The notes under the pieces: generated by a model
The model's database searches: none
What the model was told of the DNA's origin: nothing
What the model saw: only the letters and a program-made list of their open reading frames with translations
Assembly (NCBI RefSeq): GCF_013282155.1
Contig: NZ_BLWI01000019.1
Location: forward strand, 62,001 to 126,000
Direction: 5' to 3'
DNA: 64,000 nucleotides
Origin: Sulfitobacter sp. HGT1
GTDB lineage: Bacteria > Pseudomonadota > Alphaproteobacteria > Rhodobacterales > Rhodobacteraceae
Translations under genes and position numbers: made by a program
Part shown: positions 7,831 to 15,490 of the stretch, one piece after another
Layout: every line of letters begins with the position of its first letter
Numbering within the stretch: position 1 is the stretch's first letter

Positions 7831-9102
7831 ATGTCAGACACCTTTGAAGCAAAAAAACCAAACCGGCGCGCGTTTCTGCGCGGTGCCGCGACCGCAGGGG
7901 TTGGCGCACTTGCTGCCGGCGCTGCGCGCGCTGAGACACCTGATCCGCTGATCACCGAAACGCAGGAATGGGCACAGTCCTTTGGCGATGGCGTTGACGC
8001 CACACCTTACGGTTTGCCGATCCAGTTCGAAGGTGATGTGATCCGCCGCAATGTTGAATGGTTGACGGCCGATACTGTAAGTTCGATCAACTTTACGCCG
8101 ATCCACGCGCTGGATGGCACGATTACCCCCCAAGGCTGCGCGTTCGAGCGTCACCATTCCGGTGCGATCGAGCTGAAGAAAGAAGACTACCGCCTGATGA
8201 TCAACGGGCTGGTCGACCGTCCGCTGGTCTTTACCTATGCCGACCTCGAACGTTTTCCGCGTGAAAACCACACCTATTTTCTGGAATGTGCGGCCAACAC
8301 GGGCATGGAATGGGCCGGCGCGCAGCTGAATGGTGCGCAGTTCACCCACGGCATGATCCACAACATGGAATATACCGGCGTGCCGCTGCGCACCCTGCTG
8401 GAAGAAGCGGGTTATGATACCGCGGGCAAATGGGTCTATGTCGAAGGTGCCGATGCATCGTCGAACGGGCGTTCCATCCCGATGGAAAAGGCACTGGACG
8501 ACGTTCTGGTTGCGTTCAAAGCCAACGGCGAAGCGCTGCGCAAAGAGCATGGGTATCCTGTGCGTCTTGTCGTGCCCGGATGGGAAGGCAACATGTGGGT
8601 CAAGTGGATCCGCCGGATCGAAGTCACCGATGCCCCGGTCGAGAGCCGCGAAGAGACCAGCAAATATACCGACACGCTGGCCAATGGCATCAGCCGTAAA
8701 TGGACGTGGGAGATGGACGCGAAATCCGTCGTCACCTCGCCCAGCCCGCAATCGCCGATCACTCATGGCAAGGGGCCGCTGGTCATCACCGGCCTTGCAT
8801 GGTCCGGGCGTGGCGCGATCACCCGCGTTGATGTGTCCAAGGACGGCGGCAAGACATGGGAAACCGCGCGTCTTGCCAAACCCGGCGAGAAAATGGCCCT
8901 GACCCGCTTTTACCTCGATACGGATTGGGACGGCGAAGACATGTACCTGCAAAGCCGCGCGATGGATGAAACCGGCTATGTCCAGCCGACCAAAACGCAA
9001 CTGCGCGACGTGCGCGGGCTCAATTCGATCTATCACAATAACTGTATTCAAACCTGGTGGGTTCGCCCGAACGGGGAGGCTGAAAATGTCGAAGTTTCTT
9101 AA
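7831..9102 (+). CDS. soxC: SoxC, molybdenum-containing sulfane dehydrogenase subunit
   Basis: A 423-residue member of the sulfite oxidase family with a Tat signal (NRRAFLRGAATAG). The molybdenum-binding cysteine is in FLECAANTGMEW near residue 153; the C-terminal half carries the dimerisation beta-domain typical of sulfite oxidases. With SoxD it oxidises the sulfane sulfur left on SoxY, giving full six- or eight-electron yield per thiosulfate without sulfur globules. Its last 17 bases overlap the start of soxD, so the two are coupled in translation. Confidence 0.95.
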   Translation: MSDTFEAKKPNRRAFLRGAATAGVGALAAGAARAETPDPLITETQEWAQSFGDGVDATPYGLPIQFEGDVIRRNVEWLTADTVSSINFTPIHALDGTITPQGCAFERHHSGAIELKKEDYRLMINGLVDRPLVFTYADLERFPRENHTYFLECAANTGMEWAGAQLNGAQFTHGMIHNMEYTGVPLRTLLEEAGYDTAGKWVYVEGADASSNGRSIPMEKALDDVLVAFKANGEALRKEHGYPVRLVVPGWEGNMWVKWIRRIEVTDAPVESREETSKYTDTLANGISRKWTWEMDAKSVVTSPSPQSPITHGKGPLVITGLAWSGRGAITRVDVSKDGGKTWETARLAKPGEKMALTRFYLDTDWDGEDMYLQSRAMDETGYVQPTKTQLRDVRGLNSIYHNNCIQTWWVRPNGEAENVEVS

Positions 9103-10144
9103 ATCAATCTCCATCGGTGCGGTTGCCACCTTGTTGGCCATGCCTGCGGCTGCGCAAACATTCGGCCTGGGCCGTGCTGCCCTGCCAGAGGAAATCGCCG
9201 CCTGGAATTTGGACATCCACCCCGATGGGACGGGCCTGCCTGACGGTCAGGGCGATGCAATCGAGGGCGAAGAAATCTTTGCCGCGAAATGCGCCGCCTG
9301 TCACGGCGACTTTGCCGAGGGCATTGATAACTGGCCGAAACTGGCGGGCGGTATGGATACGCTCGATCACAAGGACCCTTTGAAAACGGTCGGGTCATAT
9401 TGGCCCTATCTGTCCACCAGCTTTGACTACATCCGCCGCTCTATGCCTTACGGCAATGCGGGGACGCTGACGGCAGATGAAACCTATGCGATCGTGGCCT
9501 ATATCCTGTATTCCAACGACCTGATCGAAGATGATTTCGTGTTGTCCAAGGACACGTTCCTTGACGTCGAGATGCCAAATGCCGACGGGTTTATTGTGGA
9601 CGACCGGATGGAAACCGAAGTCGCGATTTGGTCCGGCGAGCCTTGCATGACCGAGTGCAAGGACAAGGTCGAAGTGACCATGCGCGCGCTGGTTCTGGAT
9701 GTGACCCCCGATGTGGACACAACCACAGCCGCAGCCGCTGAACCTGCTGCCACCGAAGAACCTGTCGCAGCCGCCGCCCAAGAGGAACCCACCGCAGAGC
9801 CCGTCGTCGCTGCTGCTGACCCGGCCTTGATCGCCGAGGGTGAAAAGGTATTCCGCAAGTGCAAAGCCTGCCATCAGGTCGGTGACGATGCCAAAAACCG
9901 GTCCGGTCCGATCCTGAACGGTGTGATGGGGGCATCTGCGGGCCATATTGATGGCTTCAAATACTCCAAAGCGTTGATGGGTAAGGCCGAAGAAGGTCTG
10001 GTCTGGACTGACGAAACCCTGGCAGAGTTCCTTGCCGGTCCCAAAGCCTATATCAAAGGCACAAAGATGGGTTTTGCAGGTCTGAAGAAAGACGACGAGA
10101 TCAAAGCGGTCATCGCCTATCTGGCGACGTTTTCGGGCCAGTGA
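9086..10144 (+). CDS. soxD: SoxD, diheme cytochrome c subunit of sulfane dehydrogenase
   Basis: A 352-residue exported cytochrome with signal peptide (residues 1-23, ending MPAAA) and two heme sites, C69-A-A-C-H and C259-K-A-C-H. The two domains are joined by a low-complexity linker rich in Ala, Glu and Pro (about residues 213-250). The ATG at 9086, inside soxC, follows GGGGAGG. SoxD accepts electrons from SoxC and hands them to the respiratory chain. It ends the recognised sox structural genes. Confidence 0.94.
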   Translation: MSKFLKSISIGAVATLLAMPAAAQTFGLGRAALPEEIAAWNLDIHPDGTGLPDGQGDAIEGEEIFAAKCAACHGDFAEGIDNWPKLAGGMDTLDHKDPLKTVGSYWPYLSTSFDYIRRSMPYGNAGTLTADETYAIVAYILYSNDLIEDDFVLSKDTFLDVEMPNADGFIVDDRMETEVAIWSGEPCMTECKDKVEVTMRALVLDVTPDVDTTTAAAAEPAATEEPVAAAAQEEPTAEPVVAAADPALIAEGEKVFRKCKACHQVGDDAKNRSGPILNGVMGASAGHIDGFKYSKALMGKAEEGLVWTDETLAEFLAGPKAYIKGTKMGFAGLKKDDEIKAVIAYLATFSGQ

Positions 10145-10408
10145 TCCCGGCTGGCTGCCTCTGACATGTTGATCGCCACGGCCTTACCAAGCCCGTGGCG
10201 GTCGACCCTGGTTTCGATACCACAGATGAAATGGACCGGGCGATCCGCCTGCGCATTTTACAAAACCGACAAGCTTATAGTGCGACGCAACTCCACCTAG
10301 TCATAATGTATACTTGGTCGTCAGGCGAAATCACTGATAAGCTTACAAAATGGGACAGGCAGGACCATTCCGGCCCTGCGCCCCCCCACACCCGTAAGGA
10401 TACATAAG
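10145..10408. promoter_or_regulatory. Intergenic region after soxD with paired repeats
   Basis: A 264-base stretch without a convincing gene. The 8-mer TTACAAAA occurs at 10258 and 10343, and AAGCTTAT (10271-10278) is mirrored by ATAAGCTT (10337-10344). A short region of C residues lies before the ribosome site of the next gene. It probably holds the promoter of the DUF302 gene, and the repeats could be a regulator site. No terminator was seen after soxD. Confidence 0.35.
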
Positions 10409-10846
10409 ATGAAACTTACCCTTGGTGCCCTTTTACTTTCCCTAGTTGCAACGCCGTTGTTGGCCCAAGATCAGTCGATCACATACCCTTTTGAAGGCAG
10501 TTTCGAAGACGCGACATTCGCGGTCGAAAACGCGATTATCGGCAAGGGGCTGGTCATTGACTATGTCAGTCACACTGGCGAAATGATGAACCGGACCGGT
10601 GCCGATGTCGGCAGCGATGTCGAGATTTTTGCAGCAGCGGATGTGTTCTTGTTCTGCTCTGCCGTCTTGTCACGCAAGGTGATGGAGGCAGACCCGTCGA
10701 ACATCGCCCATTGTCCCTATGGCATCTTCGTCACGGATACGAAGGGCGATGTCGCTATTGGCTATCGCACCTACCCCGAAGGGCCGATGCAAGAGGTTCA
10801 GTCACTTCTGGATGAACTTGTCAAAACCGCCGTGGGCGGAATGTAG
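10409..10846 (+). CDS. Exported DUF302 domain protein
   Basis: A 145-residue protein with a signal peptide (residues 1-19, ending TPLLA) followed by a single DUF302 domain: the segment from about residue 30 has the alternating strands (FEDATFAVENAIIGKGLVI) and the later FCSAVLSRKVMEADP and CPYGIFV stretches of the family. DUF302 proteins are small alpha/beta folds with no settled function and are found beside sulfur-oxidation and sulfur-carrier genes in several bacteria. Two cysteines (near residues 79 and 98) remain in the mature protein. It is convergent with the metallo-beta-lactamase-fold gene, with only 3 bases between their stops. Confidence 0.75.
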   Translation: MKLTLGALLLSLVATPLLAQDQSITYPFEGSFEDATFAVENAIIGKGLVIDYVSHTGEMMNRTGADVGSDVEIFAAADVFLFCSAVLSRKVMEADPSNIAHCPYGIFVTDTKGDVAIGYRTYPEGPMQEVQSLLDELVKTAVGGM

Positions 10847-10849
10847 GGT

Positions 10850-11800
10850 TTACTCGAACTCCATCTGCTCGAACAGGCGACCGGCGTTTTTGGTGGCCAG
10901 TTCCTCGAAAGTATCCAGATGGGCATAGGGCGTTTGGTCGACGTAATAGGCGTCGGCCAGTGTCCCCCCCGCATCCAGATGCTCTCCGATTTTGCCGCGC
11001 AGATATTCCAGATACCCTTTGGTATAGCGCCGCACCTGCGCCATGTTCGTGGGGTGGCCGTGCCCGGGAATGACGTAAGTCGCACCAAGCGCCTCGAACG
11101 GGCCATCCCATGTTTCCAGCCATTCATCCGTCAGCGTATCGGGAAAAATCGGCAGCATGCGTTCGTGAAACGCGATGTCGCCCGCGATAACGAGGCTTTG
11201 TTCCGGCAGCCAGATTACAATATCGCCGGGGCTGTGCGAGGGGCCAAGATGCAGCGCCTCGATATGAAAATCCCCCATATCAACGATATATTCATCGTCA
11301 AAAGTTTCCGTGGGCGGGGTCAGTTCCGTGCCGTCAGCGCGTTCTTTCAACCGCTCTTGGGCGGCGCGCAGTGACCCGGGGCCTTCTTCCTCGAACGCCT
11401 CTGCGCCTTCGGTTTGGGCGACGATTTTCACACCTTGTTCGGCCCAATAGGTATTGCCCAGCATCGCGTGGCCTTGGCCGTTTTCGTTGAACACCAGCTT
11501 GACCGGTTGATCGGTCACGGCCTTGATCTCGTCATGCAGGGCTTTGGCCAGTTGGTACGACCCGCCACTGTTAATCACGATTACGCCGTCACCGGTCACA
11601 ATGAAGCTCAGGTTGTTATTGTGCCCGGCGTTTTCATAGGTCGGCGGCGCGGTGGCCCCGATGGCGGAATACACATGGGGGATAAATTCGACCGGTTTGG
11701 AATAGAGAACCGAATTGGGATACTGATCCGCAATATCTTCGCTGGCCCAAACGGGCAGGGCGGCGAGGGCAAGGGCAAAGGACAGGGCGCGCATTTTCAC
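10850..11800 (-). CDS. SoxH-like metallo-beta-lactamase-fold protein with altered metal motif
   Basis: A 316-residue exported protein (signal peptide ends LPVWA) with the metallo-beta-lactamase fold. Length and sox neighbourhood recall SoxH. The later metal ligands are present: SHSPGD, AGDIAFHERML and IPGHGH. The first motif, normally THxHxDH, reads NENGQGH (near residue 108), so only its last His is kept. A full two-metal hydrolase site is therefore unlikely; one metal or a different chemistry is possible. Its start overlaps the stop of the second metallo-beta-lactamase-fold gene by 4 bases, so the two are coupled. The substrate is unknown. Confidence 0.75.
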   Translation of the reverse strand: MKMRALSFALALAALPVWASEDIADQYPNSVLYSKPVEFIPHVYSAIGATAPPTYENAGHNNNLSFIVTGDGVIVINSGGSYQLAKALHDEIKAVTDQPVKLVFNENGQGHAMLGNTYWAEQGVKIVAQTEGAEAFEEEGPGSLRAAQERLKERADGTELTPPTETFDDEYIVDMGDFHIEALHLGPSHSPGDIVIWLPEQSLVIAGDIAFHERMLPIFPDTLTDEWLETWDGPFEALGATYVIPGHGHPTNMAQVRRYTKGYLEYLRGKIGEHLDAGGTLADAYYVDQTPYAHLDTFEELATKNAGRLFEQMEFE

Positions 11801-12708
11801 AGCTCCGTCACAAAGGTAAAGCCGTCCGCGGCCTTGTCGATCCGGCCAATGCCGCCATGGCCCAAATGGAACCCGACGATCGGCGTGGCCGAAGCCACCA
11901 GATCATTGATCAGGCCAACCCGCGTTTTGGCCCCCAGCACGCGGTCTTGATCCGAACCGGATTCCCACGCGGGGCGGGCCAATGCGACATGGTCATTGCC
12001 AATGCTGTCGCCCACAATCATCACCGCACTGTTGCCCGCACGGACCTCGAACGCCATGTGGCCGGGGGTGTGGCCGGGGGTCATGCGCGCGCCGACACCG
12101 GGCACGACTTCGTCCCCATCGTTAAAAAATGTCATCTGCTCTGCAACCACAGCCAGACGCCGCTCGGCCCCGATCGCAAAGGCCTGACGGCCGCTGTCGA
12201 TGGTGTTCACGGTATTCGGGTCCGTCCAGTAATCCCATTCGGCCTGTCCCATATAATGGGCCGCATTGGTGAACAGCGCATCGCCGAAATCATCCAGCAC
12301 GCCCCACAGGTGATCGGGGTGGCCGTGGGTAAAGACCAGATCGGTGATGTCATCGGGGGCGACGCCAAGGGCATCCAGCGCGTCCAGCATCTTGCCCGCT
12401 GTGGGCATGAATTCGGAACCGGAGCCCGCATCAAACAGCACAACCCGCCCGTTGCCGCGCAAAAGGCTCAGGTTGCAGGGCGGCGTCAGCTGGTCGTATT
12501 CCTGACCGGCGCGTTCAAGGATCGGCATCAATTCGTCCTTGGGCATGGCATCAAAGATGAAGCTGCCGGGAAGCGTCAGATGGCCGTCACTGACCACATC
12601 AAGGGTCATGTCACCCACGGGGATCTGGGCATGTAGAAATCCCGGCACACCCATCATTGCCCCGGCTGCGACACCCTGCAGCATGAAGTCGCGTCTATTC
12701 GGAAACAT
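11797..12708 (-). CDS. Tat-exported metallo-beta-lactamase-fold hydrolase
   Basis: A 303-residue protein with a Tat-type signal (NRRDFMLQGVAAG) and an intact zinc motif THGHPDH near residue 115, then MTPGHTPGHMAF and VGDSIGND. It belongs to the broad metallo-beta-lactamase-fold hydrolases; periplasmic placement beside sox genes suggests a thioester or sulfur-compound hydrolase, but this is inference. It is the first gene of the leftward pair and shares a 109-base divergent promoter region with the persulfide dioxygenase gene, where an ATTC-N8-GAAT site lies. Confidence 0.82.
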   Translation of the reverse strand: MFPNRRDFMLQGVAAGAMMGVPGFLHAQIPVGDMTLDVVSDGHLTLPGSFIFDAMPKDELMPILERAGQEYDQLTPPCNLSLLRGNGRVVLFDAGSGSEFMPTAGKMLDALDALGVAPDDITDLVFTHGHPDHLWGVLDDFGDALFTNAAHYMGQAEWDYWTDPNTVNTIDSGRQAFAIGAERRLAVVAEQMTFFNDGDEVVPGVGARMTPGHTPGHMAFEVRAGNSAVMIVGDSIGNDHVALARPAWESGSDQDRVLGAKTRVGLINDLVASATPIVGFHLGHGGIGRIDKAADGFTFVTEL

Positions 12709-12729
12709 ATCCCACTTCCCTCTTTAAAA

Positions 12730-12745
12730 ATTCCATAGTATGAAT
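12730..12745. promoter_or_regulatory. Candidate SoxR/SqrR-type operator before the persulfide dioxygenase
   Basis: Perfect ATTC-N8-GAAT, in the 109-base gap between the leftward metallo-beta-lactamase pair and the rightward dioxygenase-SQR pair. The same pattern lies before soxX. One site could serve both divergent promoters. It is 22 bases before the leftward start and 73 bases before the rightward start. Confidence 0.65.
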
Positions 12746-12817
12746 ATGTCTTAAGGACCGCGGTAGTGCAAGCATTGTTCACGTCGCGTTTACCCGCCTG
12801 TAGAGGAGCATGTTTCG

Positions 12818-13702
12818 ATGACAGACTATCCAGTAGATATGAGCGTTACCCCAGAAGTTTCAGGTCATTTCGACCCCGCAACCAACACGATCAGCTATAT
12901 CGTGCGTGACCCAAATTCAACGTCCTGCGCGATTGTCGACTCGGTCATGGACATTGATTATGCGGCAGGCCGTATCACCTATGATCACGCCGACGCCCTG
13001 ATTGCCGAGATCGAGAATAAGGGTCTCAAGCTGGAATGGATCATCGAGACCCATGTCCATGCCGACCACCTGTCTGCCGCGCCCTATATCCAGCAAAAGC
13101 TGGGGGGCAAGATCGGCGTCGGTGAAAAAATCATGGTCGTGCAGGAAACCTTTGGCAAAATCTTTAACGAAGGGACCGAGTTCGAGCGGGACGGGTCGCA
13201 GTTTGATGCCTTGTTCAAGGATGGCGATACCTACCAGATTGGCGGGATGAACTGTTTTGCCATGTACACCCCCGGCCACACGCCGGCCTGTATGGTGCAT
13301 GTGATGGGCAACGCCGCCTTTACCGGTGACACGCTGTTTATGCCTGATGGTGGATCGGCGCGCGCGGATTTCCCCGGCGGCGATGCAGGGCAGTTGTATG
13401 ACAGCATTCAAAAGGTGCTGAGCCTGCCTGACGACATGCGCCTGTTCATGTGCCACGACTATGGCCCCAACGGCCGCGATATTCAGTGGGAAACCACGGT
13501 GGGCGAAGAAAAAGCCCACAATATTCACGTGGGCGGCGGCAAAACCCGAGAAGAGTTCATCACCTTCCGCACTGAACGTGATGCGCAACTTGATATGCCC
13601 AAGCTGATTATCCCATCGCTTCAGGTCAACATGCGAGCAGGCCATATGCCGAAAGACAAAGACGGCAATGTGATGCTCAAAGTGCCCGTCAACGGCCTAT
13701 AG
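12818..13702 (+). CDS. ETHE1-like persulfide dioxygenase (Blh-type)
   Basis: A 294-residue cytoplasmic metallo-beta-lactamase-fold protein with ETHVHADHLSA near residue 72, TPGHTPA near residue 149, FTGDTLF near residue 170 and CHDY near residue 212. These fit the mononuclear-iron persulfide dioxygenases (ETHE1/Blh), which oxidise glutathione persulfide to sulfite. In Blh proteins of other Alphaproteobacteria a DUF442 domain is attached to this enzyme; here that domain is on the next gene instead. It is followed 15 bases later by the SQR fusion, giving a sulfide to persulfide to sulfite path. Confidence 0.88.
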   Translation: MTDYPVDMSVTPEVSGHFDPATNTISYIVRDPNSTSCAIVDSVMDIDYAAGRITYDHADALIAEIENKGLKLEWIIETHVHADHLSAAPYIQQKLGGKIGVGEKIMVVQETFGKIFNEGTEFERDGSQFDALFKDGDTYQIGGMNCFAMYTPGHTPACMVHVMGNAAFTGDTLFMPDGGSARADFPGGDAGQLYDSIQKVLSLPDDMRLFMCHDYGPNGRDIQWETTVGEEKAHNIHVGGGKTREEFITFRTERDAQLDMPKLIIPSLQVNMRAGHMPKDKDGNVMLKVPVNGL

Positions 13703-13717
13703 GAAAGATCTGAAAAC

Positions 13718-15397
13718 GTGGAAGTCAAGAAGCTCACGGAGCGTCTGTCGGTCAGCCCTCAGGTGCTGGCTGACGATATCGCCGACCTAAAGGCGCAGGG
13801 TTTTCGCGCTATTGTTTGCAACCGTCCTGATGGCGAAGGCACCGACCAGCCCACCTTTACCGAGATCGAAGCCGAGGCAAAAAAGCACGGCATCGAGGCG
13901 GTGTATATTCCGGTGGTCGCTGGCAAGGTTGTGGATACCGAGGCTGATGCCTTTGGTGCGGCCTTGGAGACACTGCCCGGTCCGGTTCTGGCCTATTGCC
14001 GCACTGGCATGCGGTCGGCCACGCTTTGGTCCTTGTCCCAAGCGGGCAAGACCGATCTGGCCAACATCCTGTCCAAGACCAAGGCGGCGGGCTATGACAT
14101 GTCAGGGGTTGTGCGCCGCATTGCGAATGGCGGCAAGACGCCCACCGAGACGGGCGATGTGACCTTTGAGGTTGTGATCGTCGGGGCGGGCGCGGGCGGT
14201 ATCGCCGCGGCGGCCAGCCTCAAGGCGCGCCAGCCCGATCTTGAAATCGCAATCATCGACCCTGCCGATGTGCATTACTATCAGCCCGGCTGGACAATGG
14301 TTGGCGGCGGCGTGTTCGACGCATCGCAAACGGCCAGAACGATGGCATCGCTGATCCCGCGGGACGTGCACTGGATCAAGGCAGCCGTCGCTGCATTTGA
14401 ACCCAAGAACAACGCGATCATTCTGGATGGGTGCCGCGTGGTGAAATACAAGCGGCTGATCGTGTGCCCGGGCCTCAAGCTGGATTGGGGCAAGATCGAA
14501 GGGTTGAACCAAACGCTGGGTCAGAACGGCGTCACATCGAACTACCGCTATGATCTGGCCCCCTATACCTGGGAATTAGTCAACTCGATCAAATCCGGTC
14601 GCGCGATTTTCACGCAACCGCCCATGCCCATCAAATGCGCCGGTGCCCCGCAAAAGGCGATGTATCTGTCAGGGGATGCATGGCATCGCCGCGGTGTGCT
14701 GAAAGACATCGACATTCATTTCAACAACGCCGGTGGTGTGTTGTTCGGCGTCAAGGATTACGTGCCTGCGCTGATGGAATATGTGCAGAAGTATAACGCG
14801 CATCTGAACTATTTTCACAACCTTGTTGCGGTTGATGGCCCTGCCAAAAAGGCATGGTTTGATGTGGCCAAACCCGACACCCCGGTAGAGCGTGTCGAGA
14901 TCGAATTCGAGATGATGCACGTCTGCCCGCCGCAGACGGCACCTGATTTCATCCGCGTGTCGCCCTTGGCCGATGCTGCGGGGTGGGTCGATGTCGACCA
15001 AGCGACTTTGCGTCACAAGACCTTTGATAACATCTGGGCGCTTGGTGATGTGATGAATGCGCCGAACGCCAAAACCATGGCCGCCGCGCGCAAGCAGGCC
15101 CCTGTCGTGGCTGATAACATCATCGCTGACATGGCCGGACATACCGCCAAAAGCCAATATGACGGCTATGGGTCATGCCCGCTGACAGTGGAACGCGGCA
15201 AGATTGTTCTGGCCGAATTCGGCTATGGCGGCGTATTGTTGCCCAGCTTTCCCAAAGCGGTCATCGACGGCACAAAGCCAAGCCGCGCGGCGTGGTTCCT
15301 GAAAGAAAAAATCCTGCCCCCGATGTATTGGCAAGGCATGTTGAAAGGGCGCGAGTGGCTGGCAAAGCCCGAAGCCCTGACCGCGAAGATTGATTAG
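13718..15397 (+). CDS. DUF442 (TIGR01244) sulfurtransferase-like domain fused to sulfide:quinone oxidoreductase
   Basis: A 559-residue two-domain protein starting at GTG. Residues 1 to about 130 are a DUF442 domain with a CRTGMRS loop (C94), the phosphatase/rhodanese-like active loop. From about residue 148 a flavoprotein begins (VVIVGAGAGGIAAAASLKA) that matches type II sulfide:quinone oxidoreductases, with candidate redox cysteines C307 (IKCAGAP) and C403 (HVCPPQ), plus C250. SQR oxidises sulfide at the membrane and feeds electrons to quinone. The fused domain could receive the sulfane sulfur directly and pass it to a thiol for the adjacent dioxygenase; that is inference. Confidence 0.87.
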   Translation: MEVKKLTERLSVSPQVLADDIADLKAQGFRAIVCNRPDGEGTDQPTFTEIEAEAKKHGIEAVYIPVVAGKVVDTEADAFGAALETLPGPVLAYCRTGMRSATLWSLSQAGKTDLANILSKTKAAGYDMSGVVRRIANGGKTPTETGDVTFEVVIVGAGAGGIAAAASLKARQPDLEIAIIDPADVHYYQPGWTMVGGGVFDASQTARTMASLIPRDVHWIKAAVAAFEPKNNAIILDGCRVVKYKRLIVCPGLKLDWGKIEGLNQTLGQNGVTSNYRYDLAPYTWELVNSIKSGRAIFTQPPMPIKCAGAPQKAMYLSGDAWHRRGVLKDIDIHFNNAGGVLFGVKDYVPALMEYVQKYNAHLNYFHNLVAVDGPAKKAWFDVAKPDTPVERVEIEFEMMHVCPPQTAPDFIRVSPLADAAGWVDVDQATLRHKTFDNIWALGDVMNAPNAKTMAAARKQAPVVADNIIADMAGHTAKSQYDGYGSCPLTVERGKIVLAEFGYGGVLLPSFPKAVIDGTKPSRAAWFLKEKILPPMYWQGMLKGREWLAKPEALTAKID

Positions 15398-15490
15398 GAT
15401 CAAGCGCGACAGACCCCGCTTAGGGGATGAACCTAACAGGCCGGGGGCCCAACCCCGGTCTGCCACCCAATTACGAAAGTCGGCGCGACA

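Noticed and set aside
7834..9216. 460-codon open frame antisense to soxC/soxD
   Set aside because: Long antisense frames are expected in GC-rich codon usage; the soxC and soxD products on the other strand are unmistakable.
10195..10407. 70-codon rightward frame after soxD
   Set aside because: No ribosome site, atypical composition and no family likeness; it covers the promoter region of the DUF302 gene.
15438..15461. GC hairpin between SQR fusion and SulP gene
   Set aside because: Only 6 strong pairs plus weak extensions and no T run; not called as a terminator.
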